Source of the DNA: Dialister hominis
Lineage (GTDB): Bacteria > Bacillota > Negativicutes > Veillonellales > Dialisteraceae
NCBI RefSeq assembly: GCF_007164725.1
Contig: NZ_AP019697.1
Span: 1,585,501-1,649,500, forward strand
Reading direction: 5' to 3'
Length of the DNA stretch: 64,000 bases
This document shows positions 45,126 to 55,385 of this stretch, piece after piece. Numbering within the stretch: position 1 is the stretch's first letter; each line of letters begins with the position of its first letter. The notes beneath the pieces are model-generated. The model was not told the origin of the DNA. It did not search any database and worked only from the letters and a program-made list of their open reading frames with translations. A program made the position numbers and the translations under genes.

Positions 45126-45742
45126 TATGCGAGTACCTCCTCAATCTTCTTAACAGCTTCCTGAGTCAGGAAGAGCTTGTCAGTATTTACAATATCATAG
45201 ATATTGAGTCCGCTCGGAGCATAGGCTTTAACGCCAGGAATGTTTCTAGCGGAAAGAACCGTGTTGCGAGCGCCGTCAACGATGAGGGCTTTGCCTTCGG
45301 AGTGAAGGTCAGCGAGCATCTTTACAACGTTCTTTGTCTTCGGTGCTTCGAAGTCGATAGCATCGATAACGATCAGTTCATTTGCGCGGAGCTTTTCGCT
45401 CAGTGCAGATTTAACAGCGAGCTGACGTGCCTTTCTCGGCATATCTTTGGCATGGCTTCTCGGAGTAGGTCCGAATACTGTGCCGCCGCCTACCCACAGT
45501 GGGGAGCGGATGGATCCAACTCTGGCACGGCCGGTGCCTTTCTGTTTCCATGGTTTCTTGCCGCCGCCGCGAACAAGGCCTCTGGTCTTTGTGGCATGTG
45601 TGCCAAGGCGTTCATTAGCCATCTGGCGAACCACTGCCTGATGAATAACAGCTTCGTTATAGTCTACGCCAAAGACGCTGTCATTCAGCTCTATTTCGCC
45701 GGTTTCCTGGCCGGCGATATTATACAGCTTTACTTTCGGCAT
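45125..45742 (-). CDS. rplD: 50S ribosomal protein L4
   Basis: A 205-residue L4 with the tunnel-loop segment RGGGKKPWKQKGTGRARVGS and a C-terminal Rossmann-like half (VIDAIDFEAPKTKNVV). In E. coli L4 represses the S10 operon through its leader; whether that happens here is open. There is a 50-bp gap to rplC. Confidence 0.97.
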   Translation of the reverse strand: MPKVKLYNIAGQETGEIELNDSVFGVDYNEAVIHQAVVRQMANERLGTHATKTRGLVRGGGKKPWKQKGTGRARVGSIRSPLWVGGGTVFGPTPRSHAKDMPRKARQLAVKSALSEKLRANELIVIDAIDFEAPKTKNVVKMLADLHSEGKALIVDGARNTVLSARNIPGVKAYAPSGLNIYDIVNTDKLFLTQEAVKKIEEVLA

Positions 45743-45792
45743 TGAGATGTTCCTCCCTTAATCAGAACAATTTTCTGTTGTTCCAGACAATA

Positions 45793-46434
45793 TTATTTTA
45801 CAGGCTTTACAGTATCCTGTACCATTACGAGGCTTCCCTTAGCACCGGGAATGCCGCCTTTGACAAGCATAAGATTACGGGCGGTATCAACTCTTACTAC
45901 CTGAAGATGCTGAACCGTTACTCTATCTCCGCCGAGCTGCCCCGGCATTTTCTTGCCTTTGAATACCTTTCCGCCGCCACCGGACATACGAGCACCGAGG
46001 GATGCTGTCTGACGATGGTTCTTGGAACCGTGGGATTCAGGTCCACGCTGATGGTTATGACGTTTAATGGTGCCAGCGAAACCCTTGCCGCGGCTTGTGC
46101 CGATAACGTCAACAATTTCGCCTTCTGCGAAAATGTCAGCAGCCAGAGTTTGGCCTACCGTGTAAGACAGCTTTTCAGCGAGTCTGTATTCACGGAGATG
46201 TTTAACCGGATCAATTCCGGCCTTTTCAAACTGACCTTTTACAGGTTTTGTCAAATGTTTTTCCTTGACAGCACCGTAGCCCAGCTGAACAGCATTGTAT
46301 CCATCGCTTTCAACGGCTTTAACAGCTGCAACAACATTTGGCAGAACTTCAATAACACTTACTGGAATCAGGTCGCCGTTTTCAGCGAATACCTGAGACA
46401 TTCCTAATTTTGTTCCCAAAATAGCCTTAGACAT
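45793..46434 (-). CDS. rplC: 50S ribosomal protein L3
   Basis: A 213-residue L3 starting MSKAILGTKLGMSQVFAENG, with the central loop KGFAGTIKRHNHQRGPESHG and RMSGGGGKVFKGKKMPGQLG reaching toward the peptidyl-transferase centre. Normal length, 12 bp after rpsJ. Confidence 0.98.
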   Translation of the reverse strand: MSKAILGTKLGMSQVFAENGDLIPVSVIEVLPNVVAAVKAVESDGYNAVQLGYGAVKEKHLTKPVKGQFEKAGIDPVKHLREYRLAEKLSYTVGQTLAADIFAEGEIVDVIGTSRGKGFAGTIKRHNHQRGPESHGSKNHRQTASLGARMSGGGGKVFKGKKMPGQLGGDRVTVQHLQVVRVDTARNLMLVKGGIPGAKGSLVMVQDTVKPVK

Positions 46435-46446
46435 CTTTGCACCTCC

Positions 46447-46758
46447 TTACAGTTTAATTTCAATGCTGACGCCGGCTGGGAGTTCCAGTCTCATCAGCGC
46501 ATCCGCGGTCTTCTTGGAAGGATCGAGGATGTCAATGAGTCTCTTGTGAATACGCATTTCGAACTGTTCACGGCTGTCTTTGTTGACATGTGGAGAACGA
46601 AGAATGGTGTACACGTTACGTTCCGTTGGAAGCGGAATCGGTCCCGAGACTCTGGAGCCTGTTCTCTTGGCAGTCTCCGCAATCTTCGCTGCGCTCTGAT
46701 CAACTGCTTTGTGATCATAGCCTTTCAGACGAATTCTGATTTTTTCCTGTTTCGACAT
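46447..46758 (-). CDS. rpsJ: 30S ribosomal protein S10
   Basis: A 103-residue S10 with [20 protein letters not shown] and [20 protein letters not shown]. It is the first gene of the S10-spc-alpha cluster and also the Nus-factor partner of NusB. GTAGGAGG precedes the start. A promoter and a structured leader of about 140 nt lie upstream. Unlike many Firmicutes, tuf is not directly upstream. Confidence 0.98.
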   Translation of the reverse strand: MSKQEKIRIRLKGYDHKAVDQSAAKIAETAKRTGSRVSGPIPLPTERNVYTILRSPHVNKDSREQFEMRIHKRLIDILDPSKKTADALMRLELPAGVSIEIKL

Positions 46759-46774
46759 TACATAAACCTCCTAC

Positions 46775-46834
46775 GTTCATTTCCTGAATGAACTGCTCCG
46801 TGGAAATTCCCCCGCGACGCGGGCCACCTTCCAC
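46775..46834 (-). promoter_or_regulatory. Structured leader of the S10 cluster
   Basis: Two stems lie between the promoter and rpsJ on the minus strand. The first is a nested stem (GTGGAA...TTCCAC enclosing CCCGCGTCGCGGG, 46800-46834). The second is the perfect hairpin GTTCATTTCCTGAATGAAC (46775-46793), seven bases before the ribosome-binding site. This could be a ribosomal-protein autoregulation site, but no family match can be claimed by eye. Confidence 0.45.
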
Positions 46835-46906
46835 TTCATAGTTTGTCTGCTGACTTATTTCCCTTCGCTGTACCCTCGAACAGTCCGGGAAGCATTCAGC
46901 CTTTTA

Positions 46907-46935
46907 ATAATACTATTTTCAGACAGTGAAATCAA
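46907..46935 (-). promoter_or_regulatory. Promoter of the S10 cluster
   Basis: On the minus strand, TTGATT (46930-46935) and TATTAT (46907-46912) have a 17-bp spacer. The downstream leader is about 140 nt. Confidence 0.75.
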
Positions 46936-47448
46936 GTTATTTTCTGAAAATTTTTATTTTTTTTCCGAAACCTCGCACGAACGATAAGCACAAGTATTCC
47001 GCGGTTTAGGACTCCCTTATTTTAATATAAACACGCCTCCTCGCGTATACTAAATTATCTAAAATCTTTATAAATTTTTTGAATTTTTAGTTTATTTTTT
47101 AAATCAAGGACACGTATCGGGGTGTACCGAGGCACTTTACGAAACTATATGTCCGCTTTGTTTCGTCATCGAAAAACGTAAACAGCACATGCGGATCAAA
47201 AAAGAAAAAGGAAAATGAAATTTGACATGCCGGATCCAAATTGCCCCTTCCATTATTTTTCCGATATCCCTCTTTTTGATTCCCTATATATATGTATATA
47301 TAAAGGAAAAGATTCCGGAAGGGGAATCGGATTTGAAAAACAGGACTGTCATTCTCATGGCGTATTTGGGATCGGCATACTTCATTCCTTTCTCCAAACA
47401 TGGTATAGTATAGAAAATGGATACTTATCTATATAGAGGGTGATGCTT
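46936..47448. other. AT-rich intergenic region between rpsJ and the DUF389 gene
   Basis: About 510 bp with no convincing gene. It contains poly-T/A tracts upstream of the S10 promoter (46950-46970, 47070-47100), which could act as UP elements, and a TA-repeat near 47285-47302. On the plus strand an extended -10, TGGTATAGT (47401-47409), with TTCATT 17 bp upstream is a plausible promoter for the DUF389 gene. Base composition differs from the genes around it. Confidence 0.4.
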
Positions 47449-48819
47449 ATGTTTGACTGGAAAAAGTTTTTCAATATACGGATAGACAGCGCGCCGGCTG
47501 ATGAACTTCGTGACAGGATAGAGTCTGACTCGACTGTCACAGGCGCCAACCTTGTCATTCTGATTGCGGCCATCCTGATTGCCTGCGTGGGACTCAATAT
47601 GGACAGCACGGCCGTCATCATCGGTGCCATGCTTATTTCCCCTCTCATGGGCGGACTTGTCGCAGTCTCCTACGGCATGGCGACATATAACCTGCACTTC
47701 CTGAAGAGATCCATGGTGAAGCTTTCCTTCCAGATCGTCTTCTCGCTCCTGACGGCTGCCATTTACTTCGCCCTGACACCAATCACCATTCCAACGGCAG
47801 AAATGGCTGCCAGGACGTCTCCTACTATATGGGATGTCCTCATCGCTCTCTGCGGCGGCATCGCAGGAGCCGTCGGCAATACAAGGACAGTGAAAACGAA
47901 CGTCATTCCAGGCGTTGCCATCGCAACAGCTCTGATGCCTCCTCTTTGCACGGCCGGCTACGGCATTGCCATGCGTTCCGTTCCCTACTTCACCGGGGCT
48001 CTCTACCTCTTCTTCATCAACGCCTTCTTTATCACGCTCTCCGGCTACTTCATCTTCAAACTTCTGGACGTCCCCATGAGCGAAACGATTTCACCGGCGC
48101 ACCTCCGTTTCCAGCGCCATATCCTGCTGCTCCTTGGCATCGTCATTACCATACCAAGCATTTACATGGCAGGTACGACCGTCCGTGAAAGCATCCGCAC
48201 ATCCCAGATCGAATCCTTCATCAACCAGGACATGGACCTTCATGCAGCCAATGTCATTTCCTACCAGTTGAAAGACGGCACGCTTTTTGTGGACGTGCTC
48301 GGTGCCAGACTTGACGAGGAAACAATGGAAAACCTGCAAAAGAAACTCAATGATTACGGAAGCTTGTCCAAAGTCCGCCTCGAAGTTGTTCAAAGCCCTG
48401 CTTCCTCTCTCAATAAGGAACAGGTCCAGGATCTCATCAGCAGCCGCCTCAAGCAGGCTACGACACAGGCCGGAGGAAAATCATACAAGGAACTTGCGGA
48501 GGAATACTACGGATCCTATAACAGGGAGACGAGTACCATTTCCCTTCTGAAAAGTTTGAACAAGGAAGCGCCCGCCCTCTTCCCTGCCATCAAGGAAATC
48601 AAAGGCGGCACCGTCTATGGAAAAGACAAAGACGATACGTGGGCTCCGGCTGCATTTGAAGTGACAGTCACCGTCACCTCACAGCTCTCTCCCTCTGACG
48701 CTGAGAAACTTAAGAACTGGATAGCATCCCAGACTGAGCTGCCTGTCAGTCTGACAATCCAGATGGAAACAAGTCCTTCTTCCTATTTTGGAAATGGAAT
48801 CAACTGGAATGGAAATTAA
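47449..48819 (+). CDS. DUF389 family membrane protein
   Basis: A 456-residue protein. Residues about 30-235 hold six membrane segments, with the family motif GLNMDSTAVIIGAMLISPLM at the first pair and GGIAGAVGNTRTVKTNVIPG in the middle. The C-terminal 200 residues are soluble alpha/beta repeats. The ATG at 47449 is taken because AGAGGGTG (47435-47442) fits its spacing; nearer in-frame codons overlap that site. DUF389 proteins are common, of unknown function, and have been grouped with transport-like proteins. It stands alone between the S10 cluster and mobile DNA, on the strand opposite to the ribosomal genes. Confidence 0.87.
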   Translation: MFDWKKFFNIRIDSAPADELRDRIESDSTVTGANLVILIAAILIACVGLNMDSTAVIIGAMLISPLMGGLVAVSYGMATYNLHFLKRSMVKLSFQIVFSLLTAAIYFALTPITIPTAEMAARTSPTIWDVLIALCGGIAGAVGNTRTVKTNVIPGVAIATALMPPLCTAGYGIAMRSVPYFTGALYLFFINAFFITLSGYFIFKLLDVPMSETISPAHLRFQRHILLLLGIVITIPSIYMAGTTVRESIRTSQIESFINQDMDLHAANVISYQLKDGTLFVDVLGARLDEETMENLQKKLNDYGSLSKVRLEVVQSPASSLNKEQVQDLISSRLKQATTQAGGKSYKELAEEYYGSYNRETSTISLLKSLNKEAPALFPAIKEIKGGTVYGKDKDDTWAPAAFEVTVTVTSQLSPSDAEKLKNWIASQTELPVSLTIQMETSPSSYFGNGINWNGN

Positions 48820-48860
48820 AAAAGAGCCGCTCCCGAATCTGATTCGGGCGGCTCTTTTTT
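48818..48860 (+). terminator. Terminator of the DUF389 gene
   Basis: A long stem, AAAAAAGAGCCGC...GCGGCTCTTTTTT, with an inner CCCGAAT/ATTCGGG stem and T-runs on both strands. The ISL3-type element begins at its edge. Confidence 0.88.
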
Positions 48861-50321
48861 GATTCTTCACGCTTTTTTGTGGGATAAAAATAATAACATA
48901 TAAAATTGGCATTGAAAAAGAGCATTATCTACTCCAAAATGTAAGTTGCCTAAAACTACGCACGGAGGTCGAATAATGCTCTTTTATTACCATAATGAAA
49001 TCACTTTTAATTGTCAATATTATCGCACAGAAAATATCACTAACCATCCAAATCCTCATTGCCATACCCGAGTTACCAGTCTACGGACTGCCAGAGATTT
49101 TTCCTGTCCGCACTGTCACTCCCGTATGTATAGTTATGGGGCTTTTTCTGTACTCATCAAGGATTTTCCAGATCTTCCTAAGCAAAAGAAGTATATAGAG
49201 TTCTCGGGGCACAGATTCCGCTGCACATCCTGCGGGGAGACCATAACGGAAGATATTCCCTGCCAATGCCCTTTCACACGCGTTACTTGGGATATGGCCT
49301 TGTGGATTATCCATCTGCTTAAGTGTCATACATCCATTTCTGCCATTTCGGCCATGCTCTCTGTACATTGGAGTGCATACAGAAAATACAAAAGCATATC
49401 ATGGATAAGGCGTTGGCTGCCTTTAAAACCTGCCTGAAGAAAAGTAACTATCGCCCACGGTATTTGGCCGTAGATGAGTTCGCTATCCATAAGGGCCATC
49501 GCTATGCCACCTGCGTTATGGATTTGGAAACGGAATTCATCTTGTGGGCCGGCCTGGGTCGCTCCATGGCAGATTTTGAGCACTTCTTTAAGAGCATTGA
49601 CCTTTCGCTTCTTTCCAGGCTAAAAGCGGTGGCCATGGATATGAACGCATCCTTTAACAGGCTGTTCCAGAAATATTGTCCGAAGGTCCCCATCGTTTAT
49701 GACCGGTACCATATGCAGGCACAGTTTGGGCGTGATGTTATGGGAGCCGTGCGCCTGGAGGAAGCACAAAAGCATAGGCAGGAAGCAGAAGCATTAAAGG
49801 AATATACGAAAAAAACTAATAATCCAGAGCTCCAGAAGATGGCCAGGGAAAAGAGCCATGAAGAAAGGAAGCTTTATACCGAATTAAAGAAATCCCGATG
49901 GATACTGTTAAAGAAGGACGACCACCTGAATGAAAGGCAGAAAACTCATCTGTTGGATATCCTGAGCGAGCATAGGGATTTGGCGATTTGTTATGCCATG
50001 AAGCAGGAGATGACTCGTCTGTTCACATTGACTGACTATGAAGAAGCTCTCGCCGGATGGACAAAATGGATTCAGGCTGGACTGGAGAGCGGGATTCCTG
50101 CCCTGGTAAAGTTTGCCCGGCAAAAGCAGAAGCGAATCAAGGGACTGGCTGCTCATGCCCTGTATCCTATCAATACGGGGAAGCTTGAAGGATTCAATAA
50201 TAAGATCAAGGTACTAAAAAGAATCGGATATGGGTACCGAAACATGGATTATTTCTTTACCCTTATCCGATTCCATTCTTTACCTAAAAATTATTCATCC
50301 CCCAAATTTCCGTGAAGAGCC
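48861..50321 (+). mobile_element. ISL3-type insertion sequence with a broken transposase
   Basis: The imperfect terminal inverted repeats are GATTCTTCACGCTTTTTTGT at the left (48861) and, read inward from 50321, GGCTCTTCACGGAAATTTGG. The inner copy continues with GGGAT and AA-rich matches on both sides. The element abuts the DUF389 terminator on the left, and on the right the last 176 bp of an IS1182-type element, so it probably inserted into an older copy of that element whose other part has been lost. No 8-bp target duplication is visible. Confidence 0.75.
48976..50315 (+). pseudogene. ISL3-family transposase, frameshifted
   Basis: The N-terminal part (48976 to about 49375) has a zinc ribbon (CPHCHSRMYSYG and CTSCGETI) and a helix-turn-helix region. 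The catalytic part continues in another frame from about 49375 to 50315 with RYLAVDEFAIHKGHRYATCV, VYDRYHMQ and the C-terminal EGFNNKIKVLKRIGYGYRN. The frame changes near 49370-49382 (SVHWS then IQKIQKH). Joined, it would be about 445 residues, a normal ISL3 transposase. No slippery heptamer is evident, so this is most simply an indel mutation. Confidence 0.8.
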
Positions 50322-50497
50322 ACAAAAATAATGCGTATAAGGATTGCCGCCTAAGACAATATAATTAAAAGTCTTATGGGGGTAAGGGGGCTTACGCGCA
50401 TTTTTACGTAAAAGGCTTACAGCAGAGCTAAAAATGATGAAATAAAGACGCAAAAAAGAGGCTGCAACAAAATGATTAACCATTTTGTCACAGCCCC
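50322..50497 (+). mobile_element. 176-bp terminal fragment of the IS1182-type element
   Basis: The sequence matches positions 32038-32213 of copy B, as far as can be compared by eye, over its full 176 bp, from the last codons of the transposase through the hairpin end GGGGCTGTGACAAAAT (read inward from 50497). It is cut off exactly where the ISL3-type element ends. The hairpin at its outer end lies 37 bp from the tuf stop codon and carries a T-run on the minus strand, so it can terminate the str operon. Confidence 0.88.
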
Positions 50498-50534
50498 TTT
50501 TTATTTCAGATTTCAAATAGTCTCAAAAAAGAGA

Positions 50535-51722
50535 TTATTTTGCGATCTTAGCTACAACGCCTGCGCCAACGGTACGGCCGCCTTCGCGGATAGCGAAACG
50601 CTGGCCTTCTTCCATAGCGATCGGGGTGATGAGCTTAACGCTCATTTCTACGTTATCGCCTGGCATGCACATTTCGGTGCCTTCCGGAAGGGTGATGTCG
50701 CCGGTTACGTCGGTGGTTCTGAAGAAGAACTGTGGACGATAGCCGTTGAAGAACGGTGTATGACGGCCGCCTTCATCTTTGGTCAGAACGTATACCTGAG
50801 CGGTGAATTCTGTGTGCGGATGAACGCTGCCTGGTTTGGAGAGGACCTGGCCTCTTTCGATGTCTTTACGATCAATACCACGGAGCAGAGCGCCGATGTT
50901 GTCGCCTGCCATAGCCTGGTCGAGGGTCTTTCTGAACATTTCAACGCCGGTTACGACGGTTTCGGTCGGTTTTTCCTGCAGGCCGACGATTTCAGCCGTG
51001 TCGCCGACTTTGACGGTACCACGTTCAACTCTGCCTGTAGCAACTGTGCCACGGCCGGTGATGGTGAATACGTCTTCGACTGGCATCAGGAATGGTTTAT
51101 CAGTGTCACGTTCCGGAGTCGGGATGTATTCGTCAACAGCCTTCATCAGGTCACGGATCTTCTGTTCATCTTCCGGGTTGCCGTTCAGAGCGCCGAGAGC
51201 GGAGCCAACGATAATCGGCACTTCATCGCCTGGATAGTCATAGGAAGAGAGGAGGTCTCTGATTTCCATTTCTACGAGGTCGATCAGTTCCGGATCGTCT
51301 ACCTGGTCAGCTTTGTTCAGGAATACAACGATAGCCGGTACGCCTACCTGCTTAGCGAGCAGAATGTGTTCGCGGGTCTGCGGCATCGGGCCGTCAGCTG
51401 CGGATACTACGAGGATAGCGCCGTCCATCTGAGCTGCGCCGGTGATCATGTTCTTGACATAGTCAGCGTGCCCTGGGCAGTCTACGTGTGCGTAGTGGCG
51501 GGTTTCGGTTTCGTATTCAACGGTGGAGGTGTTGATTGTGATACCACGAGCTCTTTCTTCCGGTGCTTTATCGATGGAAGCGTAGTCGAGGAAGTTTGCT
51601 TTGCCTTCTTCAGCCAGAACTTTGGTGATAGCAGCGGTCAGGGTTGTTTTACCATGATCGACGTGGCCGATAGTGCCGATGTTAACATGCGGCTTTGTTC
51701 TTTCGTAATGTGCTTTAGCCAT
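50535..51722 (-). CDS. tuf: Elongation factor Tu
   Basis: A 395-residue EF-Tu. G1 is [14 protein letters not shown], the effector region includes [17 protein letters not shown]3 is [12 protein letters not shown] and G4 is [10 protein letters not shown]. Domains II and III follow with [20 protein letters not shown]. It delivers aminoacyl-tRNA to the ribosome. It is 19 bp after fusA and the last gene of the str operon; rpsJ, its usual Firmicutes neighbour, is 3.7 kb further on. Confidence 0.98.
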   Translation of the reverse strand: MAKAHYERTKPHVNIGTIGHVDHGKTTLTAAITKVLAEEGKANFLDYASIDKAPEERARGITINTSTVEYETETRHYAHVDCPGHADYVKNMITGAAQMDGAILVVSAADGPMPQTREHILLAKQVGVPAIVVFLNKADQVDDPELIDLVEMEIRDLLSSYDYPGDEVPIIVGSALGALNGNPEDEQKIRDLMKAVDEYIPTPERDTDKPFLMPVEDVFTITGRGTVATGRVERGTVKVGDTAEIVGLQEKPTETVVTGVEMFRKTLDQAMAGDNIGALLRGIDRKDIERGQVLSKPGSVHPHTEFTAQVYVLTKDEGGRHTPFFNGYRPQFFFRTTDVTGDITLPEGTEMCMPGDNVEMSVKLITPIAMEEGQRFAIREGGRTVGAGVVAKIAK

Positions 51723-51741
51723 TGTAAGATTTCTCCTTTAA

Positions 51742-53820
51742 TTATTTGTTTCCGAGTCTTTCTTCAGTAATCTGCTGGGAAATAGCTTTCGGAACTTCTT
51801 CATAATGATCGAATGTCATGGTGAAGGTACCGCGGCCCTGTGTGGAGCTGCGGAGGCCTGTTGCGTAGCCGAACATTTCGGACAGCGGAACGAAGCCTTT
51901 GATTCTGGATTCGCCGTTTTCTGTTTCCATGCCTTCAATACGTCCGCGACGGGAGTTGAGGCCGCCGATAACGTCGCCCATGTAATCTTCCGGAACGTCA
52001 ACTTCAACGCTCATGTATGGTTCGAGGAGGACAGGATCTGCCTTCTTAGCGCCATCTTTGAACGCCATGGAGCCTGCAACCTTGAATGCCATTTCGGAGG
52101 AGTCGACATCATGATAGGAACCGTCATAAACGGTAACTTTGATATCAACCATCGGATATCCAGCTACAACGCCGTCCTGCATAGCAGCTTCGACGCCGGT
52201 CTGAATCGGGTTGATGAATTCCTTAGGAATAACGCCGCCGACAACTGCGTTTTCGAAGGTGAAGCCTTTGCCAGCTTCCTGCGGTTCGAGACGCAGCCAG
52301 CAGTGACCGTACTGACCATGACCACCGGTCTGACGAATGAATTTGCCTTCGGATTCGACGGACTTGCGGATGGTTTCGCGGTAAGCTACCTGCGGCTTGC
52401 CTACGGTGCATTCAACGTTGAATTCACGTCTCATGCGGTCAACGATGATGTCCAGATGGAGTTCGCCCATGCCGGAGATGATCGTCTGGTTGGATTCTGG
52501 ATCGGTATGTACTCTGAATGTCGGATCTTCTTCAGCCAGTCTCTGGAGAGCATTGCCCATCTTTTCCTGGTCTGCTTTGGTCTTCGGTTCAACAGCAACG
52601 GAAATAACCGGTTCCGGGAATTCCATTTTTTCAAGGATAATCGGATGATCTACATCACAGAGTGTATCGCCTGTGGTTACATCCTTGAAGCCTACAGCTG
52701 CAGCGATATCGCCGGTGTAAGCTACGTCGATTTCCTTACGGTGGTTAGCATGCATGAGGAGGATACGGCCTACGCGTTCCTTCTTGCCCTTTGTGGAGTT
52801 GAGGATGTAGGTGCCCTGATGCATTTCGCCGGAGTATACGCGGAAATATGCGAGTTTGCCAACGAATGGGTCAGCCATGATCTTGAATGCAAGAGCAGAA
52901 AGCGGAGCATTGTCGTCTACCGAGCGTTCATCTGGTTCTCCGTCGAGGCTTGTGCCTTTAACCGGCGGGATGTCCAGCGGGGACGGGAGGTAGTCGAGGA
53001 CTGCGTCCAGCAGGAGCTGGATGCCTTTGTTCTTGTATGCGGATCCGCAGAATACCGGGAACAGTGCGCAGTCAAGAACCTGCTTACGGATGGAAGCTTT
53101 GATTTCGTCGATGGTCAGTTCCTGGCCGTCGAGGTATTTTTCCATCAGTTCATCGCTGCCTTCAGCAGCAACTTCGCAGATCTTGTCGCGGAGTTCTTCA
53201 GCCTGATCTCTCAGGTCTTCCGGGATTTCTTCTACATGGATGTTCTGTCCAAGGTCGTCTTCATACATTTCAGCCTTCATTGTCAGCAGGTCGATGATGC
53301 CTTTGAAGGTATCCTGCTTGCCGATTGGAAGCTGCATTGGAATTGCCTTAGCATGAAGGCGGATATCCATGGTTTTTACTGCATGGAGGAAGTCAGCGCC
53401 TACGGTATCCATCTTGTTGATGAATGCAATACGCGGAACACGATAGTGATCTGCCTGTCTCCATACGGTTTCGGACTGGGTCTGGACGCCGTCTTTAGCG
53501 CTGAATACAGCTACGGAACCGTCGAGTACGCGCAGGGAACGTTCAACTTCTACTGTGAAGTCTACGTGCCCTGGGGTGTCGATGATGTTGACTCTGTAAC
53601 CTTTCCAGTGGCAGGTGGTAGCAGCAGACGTAATTGTGATGCCGCGTTCCTGTTCCTGTACCATCCAGTCCATGGTAGCAGCGCCATCATGAACTTCCCC
53701 GATCTTATGGTTTACACCGGTATAAAACAGGATACGTTCCGTGGTTGTTGTCTTGCCGGCATCGATATGAGCCATGATGCCGATGTTTCTTGTTTTTTCA
53801 AGCGGAAATTCTCTGCCCAC
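51742..53820 (-). CDS. fusA: Elongation factor G
   Basis: A 692-residue EF-G. G1 is [20 protein letters not shown]2/G3 are [15 protein letters not shown] and [18 protein letters not shown], and G4 is [12 protein letters not shown]. Domains II-V follow, with [18 protein letters not shown] in domain III and [20 protein letters not shown] in domain IV. It drives translocation. It lies 20 bp after rpsG. Confidence 0.98.
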   Translation of the reverse strand: MGREFPLEKTRNIGIMAHIDAGKTTTTERILFYTGVNHKIGEVHDGAATMDWMVQEQERGITITSAATTCHWKGYRVNIIDTPGHVDFTVEVERSLRVLDGSVAVFSAKDGVQTQSETVWRQADHYRVPRIAFINKMDTVGADFLHAVKTMDIRLHAKAIPMQLPIGKQDTFKGIIDLLTMKAEMYEDDLGQNIHVEEIPEDLRDQAEELRDKICEVAAEGSDELMEKYLDGQELTIDEIKASIRKQVLDCALFPVFCGSAYKNKGIQLLLDAVLDYLPSPLDIPPVKGTSLDGEPDERSVDDNAPLSALAFKIMADPFVGKLAYFRVYSGEMHQGTYILNSTKGKKERVGRILLMHANHRKEIDVAYTGDIAAAVGFKDVTTGDTLCDVDHPIILEKMEFPEPVISVAVEPKTKADQEKMGNALQRLAEEDPTFRVHTDPESNQTIISGMGELHLDIIVDRMRREFNVECTVGKPQVAYRETIRKSVESEGKFIRQTGGHGQYGHCWLRLEPQEAGKGFTFENAVVGGVIPKEFINPIQTGVEAAMQDGVVAGYPMVDIKVTVYDGSYHDVDSSEMAFKVAGSMAFKDGAKKADPVLLEPYMSVEVDVPEDYMGDVIGGLNSRRGRIEGMETENGESRIKGFVPLSEMFGYATGLRSSTQGRGTFTMTFDHYEEVPKAISQQITEERLGNK

Positions 53821-53840
53821 GATTGTTACTCCTTCTTATA

Positions 53841-54326
<486 letters not shown>

Positions 54327-54365
54327 TTAAAGTAGTTCATTGATCACATTATGATTCGTTTCAAA

Positions 54366-54740
54366 TTATTTCTTGTCGCGTTTAGCGCCGTATTTAGAAC
54401 GGCTCTGCTGACGTCCGGATACACCTACGGTATCGAGAGCGCCGCGGATAATGTGGTAACGAACACCTGGAAGATCCTTAACACGGCCGCCTCTGATGAG
54501 GACGACGCTGTGTTCCTGCAGGTTATGGCCTTCGCCCGGAATGTAAGCAGAAACTTCGATTCCGTTGGTCAGGCGTACACGTGCTACTTTACGAAGAGCA
54601 GAGTTTGGCTTCTTCGGTGTAGCTGTGTAAACTCTTGTGCAGACACCACGTTTCTGTGGTGACTGTTTCAGAGCCGGGGTCTTCGCTTTGGTAGCCAGAG
54701 TCTGGCGGCCTTTACGAACCAGCTGATTGATTGTCGGCAA
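54366..54740 (-). CDS. rpsL: 30S ribosomal protein S12
   Basis: Taken as 124 residues with a TTG start at 54740, giving the standard beginning (M)[20 protein letters not shown] lies eight bases upstream. A GTG three codons earlier (54749) would sit next to the ribosome-binding site and lengthen the protein beyond the family norm. Decoding-loop sequences [16 protein letters not shown] and [11 protein letters not shown] look wild type, including the lysines where streptomycin-resistance changes occur. Confidence 0.95.
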   Translation of the reverse strand: MPTINQLVRKGRQTLATKAKTPALKQSPQKRGVCTRVYTATPKKPNSALRKVARVRLTNGIEVSAYIPGEGHNLQEHSVVLIRGGRVKDLPGVRYHIIRGALDTVGVSGRQQSRSKYGAKRDKK

Positions 54741-54807
54741 AATGGGCACCTCCTTTCCATAAAGGGAAATTTATAATTGATCCTCCGGAGCATAGCCCCG
54801 ATGGATA

Positions 54808-55059
54808 TTACCGGGATTTGAGAACGGCAGCGGAAGCGGCTTTTACCTTGATCCCGCACGCGCGGCCGATTTCTTTCTTCGTGAATCCCTGTTCCACAGG
54901 AATTCCTGACGACTGGCAGGCCTCCATCAATGGACGGGAAATGCGCTCGTCACAGTCCGATGCGATAAATACGCATGCGGCTTCCTGCTTTTCGACGGCC
55001 CGCTCCGTTTCTTTCATTCCTACAACAAAAGCTGCTGATTTCAATTCTTCCAGTGTCAT
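54808..55059 (-). CDS. L7Ae-family ribosomal protein (YbxF-like)
   Basis: An 83-residue protein related to L7Ae/L30e, with VVGMKETERAVEKQEAACVF and CVFIASDCDE. In Bacillus the homologous gene (ybxF/rplGB) stands between rpoC and rpsL and binds kink-turns. Here it is the first gene of the str operon, with a promoter of its own, and rpoC is not upstream. The gap to rpsL is 67 bp. Confidence 0.88.
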   Translation of the reverse strand: MTLEELKSAAFVVGMKETERAVEKQEAACVFIASDCDERISRPLMEACQSSGIPVEQGFTKKEIGRACGIKVKAASAAVLKSR

Positions 55060-55105
55060 TCATTCTCACCTGCTTTACAGCACACTAAATCCACGCAACA
55101 TTGGA

Positions 55106-55134
55106 ATTATAACATTCCTTCTATCCGATGTCAA
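55106..55134 (-). promoter_or_regulatory. Consensus promoter of the str operon
   Basis: On the minus strand, TTGACA (55129-55134) and TATAAT (55106-55111) are exactly 17 bp apart. The start codon of the L7Ae-like gene is 46 bp downstream of the -10. Confidence 0.9.
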
Positions 55135-55385
55135 CATTTCCCATAGCGAATTTTTCCCGTGTTTATGCAGAACTTTTTTACCACGTACCCTCGCGTACCA
55201 TAGCCTTGAAAATGCCCGTTTCACGGGACTGGCGGCATGCCCTTTTTCCATCAGGAAATGAGAATGTACAAAACATTCCCAAATTCTCCTCTTCATTTTA
55301 TTTTTATTTTTCAAAAATCTTTCATAAGAAGAACGAAAAACCATCCTATGATACAATAGGAAAAGCGTTAAGAAAGGAACTCATT

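Noticed and set aside
47333-47413. A 26-codon hydrophobic frame starting with TTG upstream of the DUF389 gene
   Set aside because: It overlaps the likely promoter of the DUF389 gene, has only a weak ribosome-binding site and starts with TTG. It could be a small peptide, but there is not enough support.
49370-49385. Programmed -1 frameshifting in the ISL3-type transposase
   Set aside because: No slippery heptamer or downstream stem is evident and ISL3 transposases are normally one frame, so an indel mutation is the simpler reading.
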